Origin: Ulvibacterium sp965228935
GTDB taxonomy: Bacteria > Bacteroidota > Bacteroidia > Flavobacteriales > Flavobacteriaceae
Reading direction: 5' to 3'
DNA length: 64,000 nt
NCBI RefSeq assembly: GCF_965228935.1
Contig: NZ_OZ245846.1
Location: forward strand, 5,818,140 to 5,882,139
The notes below the pieces were generated by a model. It was not told the DNA's origin. It ran no database searches and worked only from the letters and a program-made list of their open reading frames with translations. Positions 8,708-18,100 of the stretch are shown here, in pieces. Made by a program: the position numbers and the translations under genes. Positions within the stretch are counted from its first letter, which is position 1. Each line of letters starts with the position of its first letter.

Positions 8708-9289
8708 TTACTTTACAAAAGTCATGAACAATACCAGATATATCCATAACAAATCCAGAAAATGCCAAAATGTAGCCCCCAAGGAAAGTCCCAAAAACTC
8801 ATCGGCGGTATACCTTCCCTTAAATTGGTTGAACAAAACGACAAGTAAGGATATGATTCCGGCCATTACATGGACAACATGAACCGCGGCAATAAGAAAA
8901 ATATAGGACATCTTAATGCTACTGGTAGGTCCGGTAAAATAATAGCCTTGGGCTATCATTTGGGAAAACCCGTTGAATTGCAATACGATAAAAAGAACGC
9001 CCAAACCCAAAGTGGCAACCAACCAAGAGGTACATTGTTTGGGGTTCCCCAATTTTATAGCCCTTTTTGCCAGGATGTAGGTAAGGCTGCTAATAATGAG
9101 TATCGCTGTGCTCAAATAGAAGGCGGGGGGGAGTTCCAAATCCTGCAACCAATCTTCCCGACTACTGCTTACAATGTAGGCACTGGTCCATCCTGCAAAA
9201 GCCATCAACAGGCTCACAATACCGAACCAAAGCATCATTTTTTTGGCCCGTGCATTTTTCTCTTTCTGTGTAGACTCCGTTAAATCCAT
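8708..9289 (-). CDS. Cytochrome c oxidase subunit III family protein (short paralogue)
   Basis: A 193-residue five-helix subunit III homologue without the insertion of its neighbour. Marks are KKMMLWFGIVSLLMAFAGW near the N-terminus, AAVHVVHVMAGIISLL in the middle and LGATFWHFLDLLWIYLVLF at the C-terminus. I place the start at the ATG at 9289; the longer frame adds only a TTG codon. The gene is 95 bases upstream of the larger subunit III gene and 47 bases downstream of heme O synthase. Tandem subunit III genes are frequent in Bacteroidota oxidase clusters, but the division of labour is not clear from sequence. Confidence 0.92.
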   Translation of the reverse strand: MDLTESTQKEKNARAKKMMLWFGIVSLLMAFAGWTSAYIVSSSREDWLQDLELPPAFYLSTAILIISSLTYILAKRAIKLGNPKQCTSWLVATLGLGVLFIVLQFNGFSQMIAQGYYFTGPTSSIKMSYIFLIAAVHVVHVMAGIISLLVVLFNQFKGRYTADEFLGLSLGATFWHFLDLLWIYLVLFMTFVK

Positions 9290-9335
9290 CAAAGTTTATA
9301 CTATCAATCTATTAGTTTGACGCTGGGAGGAAGCC

Positions 9336-10238
9336 TTATGCTATGAATTTGTCGATTACGTATACCATTTGCATTAGCGTGATATAACTCACACTGGCCA
9401 ACATTAATTTCCGGGCCGAGGCATTATCCCTTTTTTCATAAAGCTTAAAGGCGAAAAACAGCATTACCAACCCCATGAGAAAAATGAGGACTGCCGCCGG
9501 AATCGAAAGGTGCAACCTCCCCGTAATCCCAAAGGCCGGGATAACTGAAATAACCATCATCCATATGGTATACATGATAATCTGCAGGGCCGTACCACCA
9601 TCCTTCTTTCCCGTAGGCAGCATTTTAAATCCTCCTTTTTTATAGTCTTCGTCCAGCATCCACCCTAGAGACCAAAAATGGGGAAATTGCCAAAAAAATT
9701 GAATCATAAAGAGTGTTCCCGGCTCTATTCCAAAATCATTGGTGGCCGCCACCCATCCCAACATAAAGGGTATGGCCCCTGGAAACGCCCCAACAAATAC
9801 ACACAAGGGTGTCTTTGTCTTTAACGGGGTATATATGCTGGTGTATAAAAAAATGGATATCGCACCGAACATTGCTGTTTTTGGATTTAGAATGTACAGG
9901 GTAACCACTCCTAATAACGTAAGGGAAACTGCAATGAACAATGCCCTGTTGACCGACATTCGGCCGGAGGGAATAGGCCTATTCCGGGTCCGGTTCATCA
10001 AGGCATCCAAGTCCTTTTCTATGATTTGATTGTACACGTTTGATGCTCCTACCATACAATAACCGCCAAAGGCAAGTAGTATTAAGGAAATAGCATTTAT
10101 TTGATCGGCACCTAAAAGGTAACCTGCCAAGGAGGAAAAGACTACGCTTATGGCAAGTCTAACTTTGGTGATTTCTTTAAAATCAGCAAAAAACAAGGTC
10201 CAAGAGGTGCTTTTTACCGTTCCGATGGCAGTCTTCAT
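9336..10238 (-). CDS. ctaB: Protoheme IX farnesyltransferase (heme O synthase)
   Basis: A 300-residue UbiA-type prenyltransferase that adds farnesyl to heme b to make heme O, the precursor of heme a in the oxidase. The first aspartate-rich motif is in ASNVYNQIIEKDLDALMNRT, followed by NRPIPSG; the second acidic site is LDEDYKKGGFKMLP. About eight or nine membrane helices are visible. The longest frame starts at a TTG at 10274, but a good promoter (10260-10290) overlaps that region, so the ATG at 10238 (MKTAIGTVKS) is the likely start. It heads the oxidase accessory gene cluster. Confidence 0.95.
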   Translation of the reverse strand: MKTAIGTVKSTSWTLFFADFKEITKVRLAISVVFSSLAGYLLGADQINAISLILLAFGGYCMVGASNVYNQIIEKDLDALMNRTRNRPIPSGRMSVNRALFIAVSLTLLGVVTLYILNPKTAMFGAISIFLYTSIYTPLKTKTPLCVFVGAFPGAIPFMLGWVAATNDFGIEPGTLFMIQFFWQFPHFWSLGWMLDEDYKKGGFKMLPTGKKDGGTALQIIMYTIWMMVISVIPAFGITGRLHLSIPAAVLIFLMGLVMLFFAFKLYEKRDNASARKLMLASVSYITLMQMVYVIDKFIA

Positions 10239-10259
10239 TCTCAAATTTAAATAGGTTGC

Positions 10260-10290
10260 CAAAGATAGCCCCAAACACCATTTCCTGCAA
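10260..10290 (-). promoter_or_regulatory. Bacteroidota-type promoter for heme O synthase gene
   Basis: On the minus strand TTG (10290-10288), a 20-base spacer and TATCTTTG (10267-10260) match the TTG-N19-21-TAnnTTTG consensus of the primary sigma factor of this phylum. The predicted transcript starts near 10253, about 15 bases before the ATG at 10238. This rules out the longer TTG start at 10274. Confidence 0.7.
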
Positions 10291-10334
10291 CGAATAAGGT
10301 AGTTTATTGGACGAAAGGACTAAACCCAAAAAGA

Positions 10335-10361
10335 AAAACCCTGATTTGATATCAGGGTTTT
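10335..10361 (-). terminator. Intrinsic terminator of the TonB-like gene
   Basis: AAAACCCTGAT (10335-10345) pairs with ATCAGGGTTTT (10351-10361) around a 5-base loop. On the minus strand it is followed by a T-rich tract. It lies 26 bases beyond the stop codon of the TonB-like gene and upstream of the heme O synthase promoter. Confidence 0.85.
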
Positions 10362-10386
10362 GCACATATATACTTTAAATTCGTGT

Positions 10387-11091
10387 CTATTGCAGCTTAA
10401 ATGTGATAGGAATACTGAAAGGAACCCTAACCGCTCTTCCCCGTTGTTTTCCCGGAGTCATTTTAGGTAACTTACCGATGATACGGGCCGCTTCTTTTTC
10501 CAAGTTTTTGTCCGGGCCCCGCATCCTAACATTACCGATACTACCATCCTTTTGAATAACGAACATTACGTTTACTCTTCCTTGAACCCCCATTTCTTGG
10601 GCTATTTCAGGGTAACGGAAGTTTTTACTGATATGTTTCTGCATCATTTTGTTGAAACAGGCCCTTTTATCACCTGCGCTTTCGCAACCTGGAAAAACAG
10701 GCACGTCCTCAATAACGGCAAAAGGCACGTCCACATCTTCCTCAACTTCTTCTACGGCCACATCCTCTACTTCGATGATTTCCTCTTCCTGGCTGGTTTC
10801 CGTAGATTCTATAACGGTTTCCTCAACTTCTTCCTCGTCCTCTACCACTTCAATAACTTCCGGAGCCGCTGGTGGTGGCGGTGGTGGTGGCGTCTTGATC
10901 TGTTCCGTCATGGGAACTTCCTCGTCCAAATCATCATCTACGTTCATCGAAATATCGTAGTCGTTTACCTTGTCATAGGTTTTCCACTCCAAGGCACCGT
11001 AGACCAAGGCCATTACCAAGGCCAATCCTATTACAAAATAAAGCCCACTGTTCCTGCCAATATCCGCTTTTGGGTTCTTTTTTAGTTCCAT
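10387..11091 (-). CDS. Energy transducer TonB
   Basis: A 234-residue TonB protein that couples the inner-membrane proton motive force (through ExbB/ExbD) to outer-membrane receptors. One N-terminal membrane helix (about 17-33) is followed by an acidic stretch, a poly-proline run (PPPPPPP, about 69-75), a long Glu/Val-rich linker (about 80-125) and a C-terminal TonB domain. That domain contains PEIAQEMGVQGRVNVMFVIQ and ends PFSIPITFKLQ. The linker is Glu-rich rather than Lys-Pro-rich, as is common in Bacteroidota. Cys residues in PGCESAGDKRACFNKMM precede the TonB domain and may form a disulfide. No exbBD genes are nearby. Confidence 0.93.
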   Translation of the reverse strand: MELKKNPKADIGRNSGLYFVIGLALVMALVYGALEWKTYDKVNDYDISMNVDDDLDEEVPMTEQIKTPPPPPPPAAPEVIEVVEDEEEVEETVIESTETSQEEEIIEVEDVAVEEVEEDVDVPFAVIEDVPVFPGCESAGDKRACFNKMMQKHISKNFRYPEIAQEMGVQGRVNVMFVIQKDGSIGNVRMRGPDKNLEKEAARIIGKLPKMTPGKQRGRAVRVPFSIPITFKLQ

Positions 11092-11146
11092 AACTATATC
11101 TTTAATGTTCGCTAATTTAATTAAAATAATGCGTAAAAAGCAAATA

Positions 11147-11545
11147 CTATTTCCAATTTAACCGCTTTTTAGAGGAAAAAATCATTTTTGCCGTTAACCC
11201 TCCGATCAAGGCACCGATTGTATTGGCCAATGCGTCAAAAACGTCCCCTGCCCGGGTCATCGTATATCTCTGCTGAATCACCTCAATAATAATACCAAAA
11301 ACGACCAGGCACAGAAATAGGCCCGTAATAATTTTCAATAAAGATGTACCACTTTTTATTCTTTTACGAAAAGAGAACAGACCCAAAATGGCAGCTACAA
11401 AATAAAACGTAAAGTGTATGATCTTATCCAAATGGGGGATTTGGATGTTCGGCACATGGGTATCTTCAAAAGAATATAAGCTGGAAAATGTAACGAACAT
11501 CATCCAGCTTATAAAGGAAATTGTAAAAATCGGGTTTTTAGGCAC
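11147..11545 (-). CDS. VanZ-like family membrane protein
   Basis: A 132-residue protein with about four hydrophobic helices and the VanZ-type pattern HLDKIIHFTFYFVAAILG, IEVIQQRYTMTRAGDVFDAL and NTIGALIGG. The family is widespread; VanZ itself gives low-level teicoplanin resistance, but most members have no known role and none should be assumed here. The start is a GTG overlapping the last 8 bases of gcvH, indicating coupling. The gcvH-vanZ pair downstream of sprA appears to be one transcription unit. Confidence 0.85.
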   Translation of the reverse strand: MPKNPIFTISFISWMMFVTFSSLYSFEDTHVPNIQIPHLDKIIHFTFYFVAAILGLFSFRKRIKSGTSLLKIITGLFLCLVVFGIIIEVIQQRYTMTRAGDVFDALANTIGALIGGLTAKMIFSSKKRLNWK

Positions 11546-11918
11546 CTATTAATTCTTTATAATCCCCGTCACTGAGCAAATCCTCAATTTCGGCAGGTTC
11601 ACTTATCCTTATCTTTATCATCCAACCTTCTCCGTAGGGATCGGAATTCACTTTTTCGGGCTCATCTTCCAAGGATTCATTGAAAGCAATAATTTCCCCA
11701 CTCAAAGGCTGAAATAGATCGGATACCGTCTTTACGGCCTCTACTGTGCCAAAAACCTCTTCCCTTTCCAAGGTTTCATCCAAGGTCTCCACCTCAACAT
11801 AAACGATGTCCCCCAACTCTCCTTGTGCAAAATCCGTGATGCCTACGATGGCTACATCGCCCTCTATCCGTATCCATTCGTGATCTTTCGTATATTTTAA
11901 CTCGGATGGTATGTTCAT
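11538..11918 (-). CDS. gcvH: Glycine cleavage system H protein
   Basis: A 126-residue lipoyl carrier that shuttles the aminomethyl group between P, T and L proteins of the glycine cleavage system. The lipoylated lysine lies in EVFGTVEAVKTVSDLFQP (Lys63 when counted from MNIPSEL), and the family start SELKYTKDHEWI is intact. The longer frame begins at a TTG at 11945, but a promoter at 11943-11973 overlaps that codon, so the ATG at 11918 is the start. No gcvP or gcvT gene is near, so it works in trans with enzymes encoded elsewhere. Confidence 0.96.
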   Translation of the reverse strand: MNIPSELKYTKDHEWIRIEGDVAIVGITDFAQGELGDIVYVEVETLDETLEREEVFGTVEAVKTVSDLFQPLSGEIIAFNESLEDEPEKVNSDPYGEGWMIKIRISEPAEIEDLLSDGDYKELIGA

Positions 11919-11942
11919 TTTTTTCTTGTTTTTATCCGTAGG

Positions 11943-11973
11943 CAAATGTAACGGATTCCGAATAGGTTTTCAA
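11943..11973 (-). promoter_or_regulatory. Bacteroidota-type promoter for gcvH
   Basis: On the minus strand TTG (11973-11971), a 20-base spacer and TACATTTG (11950-11943) fit the TTG-N19-21-TAnnTTTG consensus. The predicted start of transcription near 11937 lies just upstream of the ATG at 11918. It shows that gcvH-vanZ can be transcribed independently of sprA. Confidence 0.7.
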
Positions 11974-12141
11974 GAATAAATTCAAGTTCACGCCCTGAGC
12001 TTGGGTTCGATTTTCGGCAAGTATTTGACGTGTCTTTTCGAAATCCCCCTTCAAACAAAATACCAAGACGCATTGCCCCTAACATCAAATAGTGTGTGAA
12101 TCACATACCATTCAAAACAAGTGCCTGTCCTATTATAGTAT

Positions 12142-15100
12142 TTAATTTCCAAAATTGTAACGCAAGGTGAATCCTGCATTTATGGTCGTCTGCGGGAAGG
12201 CCGTGGATACCGCAAATTGGGAGAACGAATGATCATAGAAGAACAGGGCATTCAAATTCTTGTTCAGCGCATAGTCTGCCGTAAACTTAATGGACAATAG
12301 ATTTTGGCCAGATGTAATCTGATTATTATCGATATCCAAATTTCGGATGATAGTAATATTGTCACGTAACGTAACGTCCGCCTTTAGATTCAAGTCTCCC
12401 TTGAGCCTCGTTTTGTTGCCTCCGATATTGGTCACAAATTGTACATCCTTAAAGCGATATCCCAGCCCCAATGTATATTCCTTCCCATTCACCTCGGTCA
12501 TAAGATTATTGTCAAAACTAAGGGAAAGCGCCCTATCGGTCCGTACCTCTGCAAGAACACTAACGGAATTTCTCATTTCAAAATCGACCCGCATCAATGG
12601 ATTGAACTGATCGGTAAGTACCACATTGTTCAAAATAAGATCGGGCAACAAATCCCCGGTTTCGGAATCGATACTGCCATTTTCCTTTTCCAAATTGGTC
12701 TGGAACGAATTGATACTATAGGCCGCCCGATACCCATGGGTCAATGAAAATCGCTTGAACTTTTTCTTGAACCACTTATTTCGCATCAACCCTGTATACT
12801 TTATATTCCAGTTGGGAATAGGAATATCCCGAAAAGCATCCAGGTTCACCCTATTTACGTCCTGACCGGTATAGGCAGCAAAAAACGCTGGCAAAAGCAC
12901 TTCTTGATTGGTCTTGCCATACAATTGTGGAAAACCGTCCTCGTCCAACTCTCCAATGGCCTGCCCTCTATCCGTTACCAACCTGTTGGCAATAATTAAT
13001 CTATTCTCCTTAAATTTTTCGAAGGTCTCGGAGGTAAACTCGTCACTTTTACTAAAGGCCGTACCGATCATCATGGTGGAGATACTGAAATTCCCAAATT
13101 GATTGCCGAGTAACTGATTATATTGAAGACCACCATTTTCAATATCCGGAATTACCTCAAAATTCTCCTGATAACTACTGGAAAGTTGCCTGTCCGCTGA
13201 GAGGTCTATGGTCAAATCCGGGGTAACCTGGGCCGTGGCCGTAATGTTCAACTGTTTGTTGGTACGCTCCAGATATTGTTCATTGAATCCACCAAACTGT
13301 GTCAGCCATCCATTACGGGCGGCGTCAAAACGCACATCGGCCTGACTCCCAAAAACAAAACCGAAAGATGGTCTCAGGGATCCAATAAAACCGATGCTCT
13401 GGGTATATCCGGGAAGCACCTTACCATTGGTCTCGTTATAATTGACGTTCAATCGCTTCACCATGGTCAAAATATCCACAACTGTATTGAAAAGTGCGCT
13501 GGTCTTTGGTTTCTGTGCTTCTTCCCCGGCAGCCGTATTTCCAGCCTTGTCCCTACGGATCGGAGCCCGATTTACGGCTACCTTGCCATCCCGCTTTTTA
13601 AGTCCGATCATATCATAGAACTTCTGCATGGTAAGGTTTGCCGTTAGGTTATGCGTATTGGCGTTCTGCACCGTATTGATATCCTCCCCGGCTACCTCGC
13701 GAAGTGCATCCCCGCCCCTTTGCCAGTCAAAATTACTGGTATAGGTATACTGGGCATTGATAAAATCCAAAGCGGGAATCTTATTGAACGGCAGTTCATA
13801 GTTTACTTGCATTTGCTGCGAATGCCTGTTGGGTTCCCCCAAATCCCAAAATCCGTCCCAAAGTCCCAAGGTCTGGTCTATTTCGGAATTTGGATTGTCC
13901 TCATCCTCCAGAAAATTACGTACAATATTGTTATTGCTTCCGGTAAAATTCAATCGTAAGGACTTGGTAAGATTATAGTTTATCGCATACTGCCAATTAA
14001 ACTGATAATTTCGTTGTTGCAGTTCCGGTAATTCCAAACGTTCCACACCTTCCTCACGTACATCCCTAAAGCGCTGCCGATTGAACTGTCGGTTTATATT
14101 GGAATTTACGGAAACGGTAGCAGGCAAAAGGTTTAGGTTAAGGTCTTTGAGCCATTGCCAATACTTACCGGTAAAGAGCGAATCCTTCTTGGCAAAGGGC
14201 GCCACCTCAACGGGCTCAAAGGCGTGATTGTACACAAATCCGGTCACTACATTTTGATCTTGCAAATTGGCTATTTCAAAGTCCCGATGGTTCGTCTCGT
14301 TATAGGAATAGTTGAACGTAAAATTTTCAATATCATAGAAATTGGCATCCGCCTCCTCTCCCCGATCTTTACGTACACCGATGAAGTTAATACTGGTCCT
14401 TTTGGTATAATCCTCCGCTTGTTCCCTAATTTCTTCCGCTGCTTCGGCGGTAGGTGCAGTATCGATCAAATCATCCAATTTCAGATCATCATACACCGGA
14501 TCAAACTCAGGAGTAATCAACTGCTCGGAAATACCATAATTGAAAGGAAGCTGTATCCCCCATTTTTTGGGAAGTAATTGACCTAGGTTCACATTGGTGA
14601 CCAAATCATAGGAAATGGCATCTTCCCGGGCCCGTTCGTTGGGCATCTGATCTATGGCCCCAAAACCGGAGGTGCTTCGACTACCTGTTGCGGATACATT
14701 GGCAAAATCGGCCAGGTTGGCATCCACCGCAGCCACGGCCGCCCAACCTCCGTTATTGTCCAATCCGGCCAAACGCAATTCATTGAACCACACTTCGCCG
14801 CGGGCCGGTAAATCATCGGTATTCTTTATACCGACCATCATACTCCGTATACTCCCCAGAGAGGGATTACCCTTGATTCCGATACGTAACCTACCCGGAG
14901 TCCTAGGGGCAAATTCCTCCACGGGTATTACCTCACCGTTTTCCACTTCAAAAAAACGGACCTCGCTCAAATCGCCACTATTGATCCATAAGGATTTTAC
15001 CTTGTTCAAATCACTTAGCGCAATATCCATTTCATTTTCTTCGGGCCAAATTTCACTTGCCGAAGTGGCCGTAAAGGGAGTGAATCGCAAGGGAAGTTCT

Positions 15101-18100
15101 ATCTGGTAAAAATTTTGGGTGAAATCCGTCCCGATCCGAAAAAATCCTACCAGCGGTATATCGTCATCCGAGTAATCACTGTCCGCAATCTTCTCCGCGT
15201 GCATAAACATTTTTATCCTTTCATATTGGCGCAGGTCAATGTTCAAATTTTTAAAGACTCCTCGGGAGTCCTCGGATTCCAGGTTCTCCACAACTATGGA
15301 AAGGGACTGCTCATTTTGCCTAATAATCGTATTATTATTGTTCAATTGCTCCCGTACCACTCCTGGGGGAAGTACATAGGGTATCGGGATTCTGGAATTG
15401 TTCTCCTCGATATTCACCGTGTTCACATCTACAACGGTACCATCATCGGTGGGATCCGTGTCCACATTCTCATCCTGAAGATTTTTTAGATACGTCCGCC
15501 AATCGCCACGTACCAGATCCAACGTGGCAAAACGAAGCACAACGTCGCTGCTAAAATTGGTCAGGTACATCCGCATAAAGCTTACGGATCTGAAATCCGT
15601 TATACCTCCAACCGCTTCCGTGAAATCGCTCAAGGGAATCTTATACTGTATCCATCTTCGGTTCAGTTGGGATCCGTCCGGTAATTCCGGGGTAACCCCT
15701 TCCTTGATATCGGTTACGTATAGATCGTCTATGGTGGTGTTGGGTCTAATAGGAATTCGATATTCATAATAGCTGTTGACCGTATTCATGGTCAAATCCC
15801 GGTCTATGTCCTCCACATCGGGAAGTGTGGTGGAACCCCTATTGGTATTGGTCACCTCAACCGGAGAGTTTCCATCCGGGTTATTAAAATCGATATAACG
15901 CTCCAAAATACCACCTTCCCGGTTCAGGTAATATTGATAATTGTCCAAAGCAGGATCATTCCCTGTATTATTGGTATAAACCGATGCTTCCCCGGCATCG
16001 TCCAAGCCATCAAAACCAATATCCTGTAGGCTACGGTTGGTCTCACTGGCATCAAAGGCATAGACCAACGATTGTGTGGCCGGAACCTCTCCCCAGGATG
16101 TTGGGGCTACCAAATCATTGCTCTCTACTCCCGGCAGACCATTTTCATATTGCTTTTTACCGTCCCTTAGGATGTCTTCCGAGATATTCCCCAAATTTAG
16201 GACCAATTCCCCAGGACTAGTACTTGTACCATCCACATAGGGATCCAGTACCCAAAACTGGACGAATTCCACGTTGGACTGTTCAAAGTTGGTACTGCTC
16301 AAGGAACGCATAATCCCGGCCCATTTGTTGTTTGGCGTTTCCGTATCAAAATTGGGATTGTTATTGTAAGGTCCCTTTTGGTTAGGGTAATAGGCCAAAT
16401 CCAGTGTATTCTGAACAGTGGTCTGACCTTGGGCGATATCCACTTGAGGGAAAACCTCATCCACGAATATCCTACGTGTCGGGTTTGTGGAAACATCACT
16501 ATCCGAAACACCGGATGGTCTTTGATTGGTATAAAAAATGGGGTCTATGGTGTACCATGCCATTTTTGCCCTGCCATATCCGTTCAACAGGTTATCCGGG
16601 TCTTCTGGGGAACTTCCCAACAATTGTCCTCCCGGGACAAACTCCAATGGGGTACTTGCCAAAGTCCACCCCAACGATCCGCGGATATCTATCAAGGCCT
16701 GTGCTCCTTCAAAATCATCCAGATACGTGGTGGTCTCCCCTTGAAAATCAGCATTTTTTGGGGAATTGGGTCTTAACCAGGCCACTTCCGCACGGACAGA
16801 AACATTAGAAGGAACGTCCGTATCTATGTTCGGCAATTTGTTGACCATACGGGTTAGAAAGGGAACCTCCGTTGAAAAGTTTCCATTGAGGCCAAAGATG
16901 GTGTTGTTGACCGGCTCCACACCAAAGTTCGATTTTTGGGTAAGGGGTCTTTCATTGAGGTTCAACCAAGTGCCCCCCAACACAAAGTTTTCATTAAACT
17001 GATGCTCTACATTTATCCCGGTAAACCTGCGGGTCTGTTGACCGAATACGGCGTTGTTCTCTACTGAAATATTAATAGGGGTGTTGGAAGCCTCAAGACT
17101 TGGATCCAAAATTTGTACGGTACCTGCCTGATAGTTTACGGTATAATCTATTCCTTCCTGCAATTGCCGGCCCCCGGCGGTAACCCGTACCGATCCCCGA
17201 GGTACATTGAAGGCTCCTATGGGAATTCCACTACTTCCTTCGGACTTATAACGCCCCTTTAGAATAAACTTGTTCTTTTCCGGATCTTGTAATGCTGCTG
17301 CCTTGGTAAGCTCATACATGTCGCGAAAGACATATTGCTGCTGGTTCGGGTTATACCCTTGTACATTTTCATAAACGCCGCCGCCAAGTTCCTCAAACAA
17401 GTATTCCCCAAAAGGTTCGACCTTGGTAAAGATAATGAGCCCTCCTTGGGTATTCACGGTAATTCCAGGTACAAAATCAAAGAAACCATCACCCCCCGGC
17501 TGCACGTCATTGTAAATGTTCAAACGATCCAAATTGAAAACCTTCAAGAGAATATCCTCTTCCAAACCAGTGGGCCAGGTAGTATCGTCCACAGGCGTTA
17601 TGTAGTTCCGGGGCGTTGGGTCGGAATACAGGATATTCATTTTAAAATCTTCCTGGCTCAATTGAAATGCACCGGTAGCATAAATGTTCTTCATCATCAA
17701 ATCCCAAATGGGATCTGAAATGTTGGTGATATTACTTTTCAGCAACTTAAGTATCAAGGTATTGTTTTCAATTATGGGGTTTGCCCCGCTGGAAACCGTG
17801 GTGGCATCCAGACCGCCATTGGCAAATTCCCCTACTTGAAAGACTTGTCCGTTAAAGGTATATTGGAATGCTACGCCTAGCACCTCATCATTGCTCAAAC
17901 GTTGGTTCAGGGATATATAACCCAGTTGTGAATTGAAATCATAGTCCCTTCCGGCTTCCAGTTTTCTTGCATTCTCCAAGATGGCGTAGTCAAACCCCTG
18001 GTTTGAGACATATCCGGGAATATTGAATCCAGCTTCCACGGTTGCAATGTCCCGAATTGATTCGGTCAATGCACCCGTACCTATCTGTTCAGGGTCAAAA

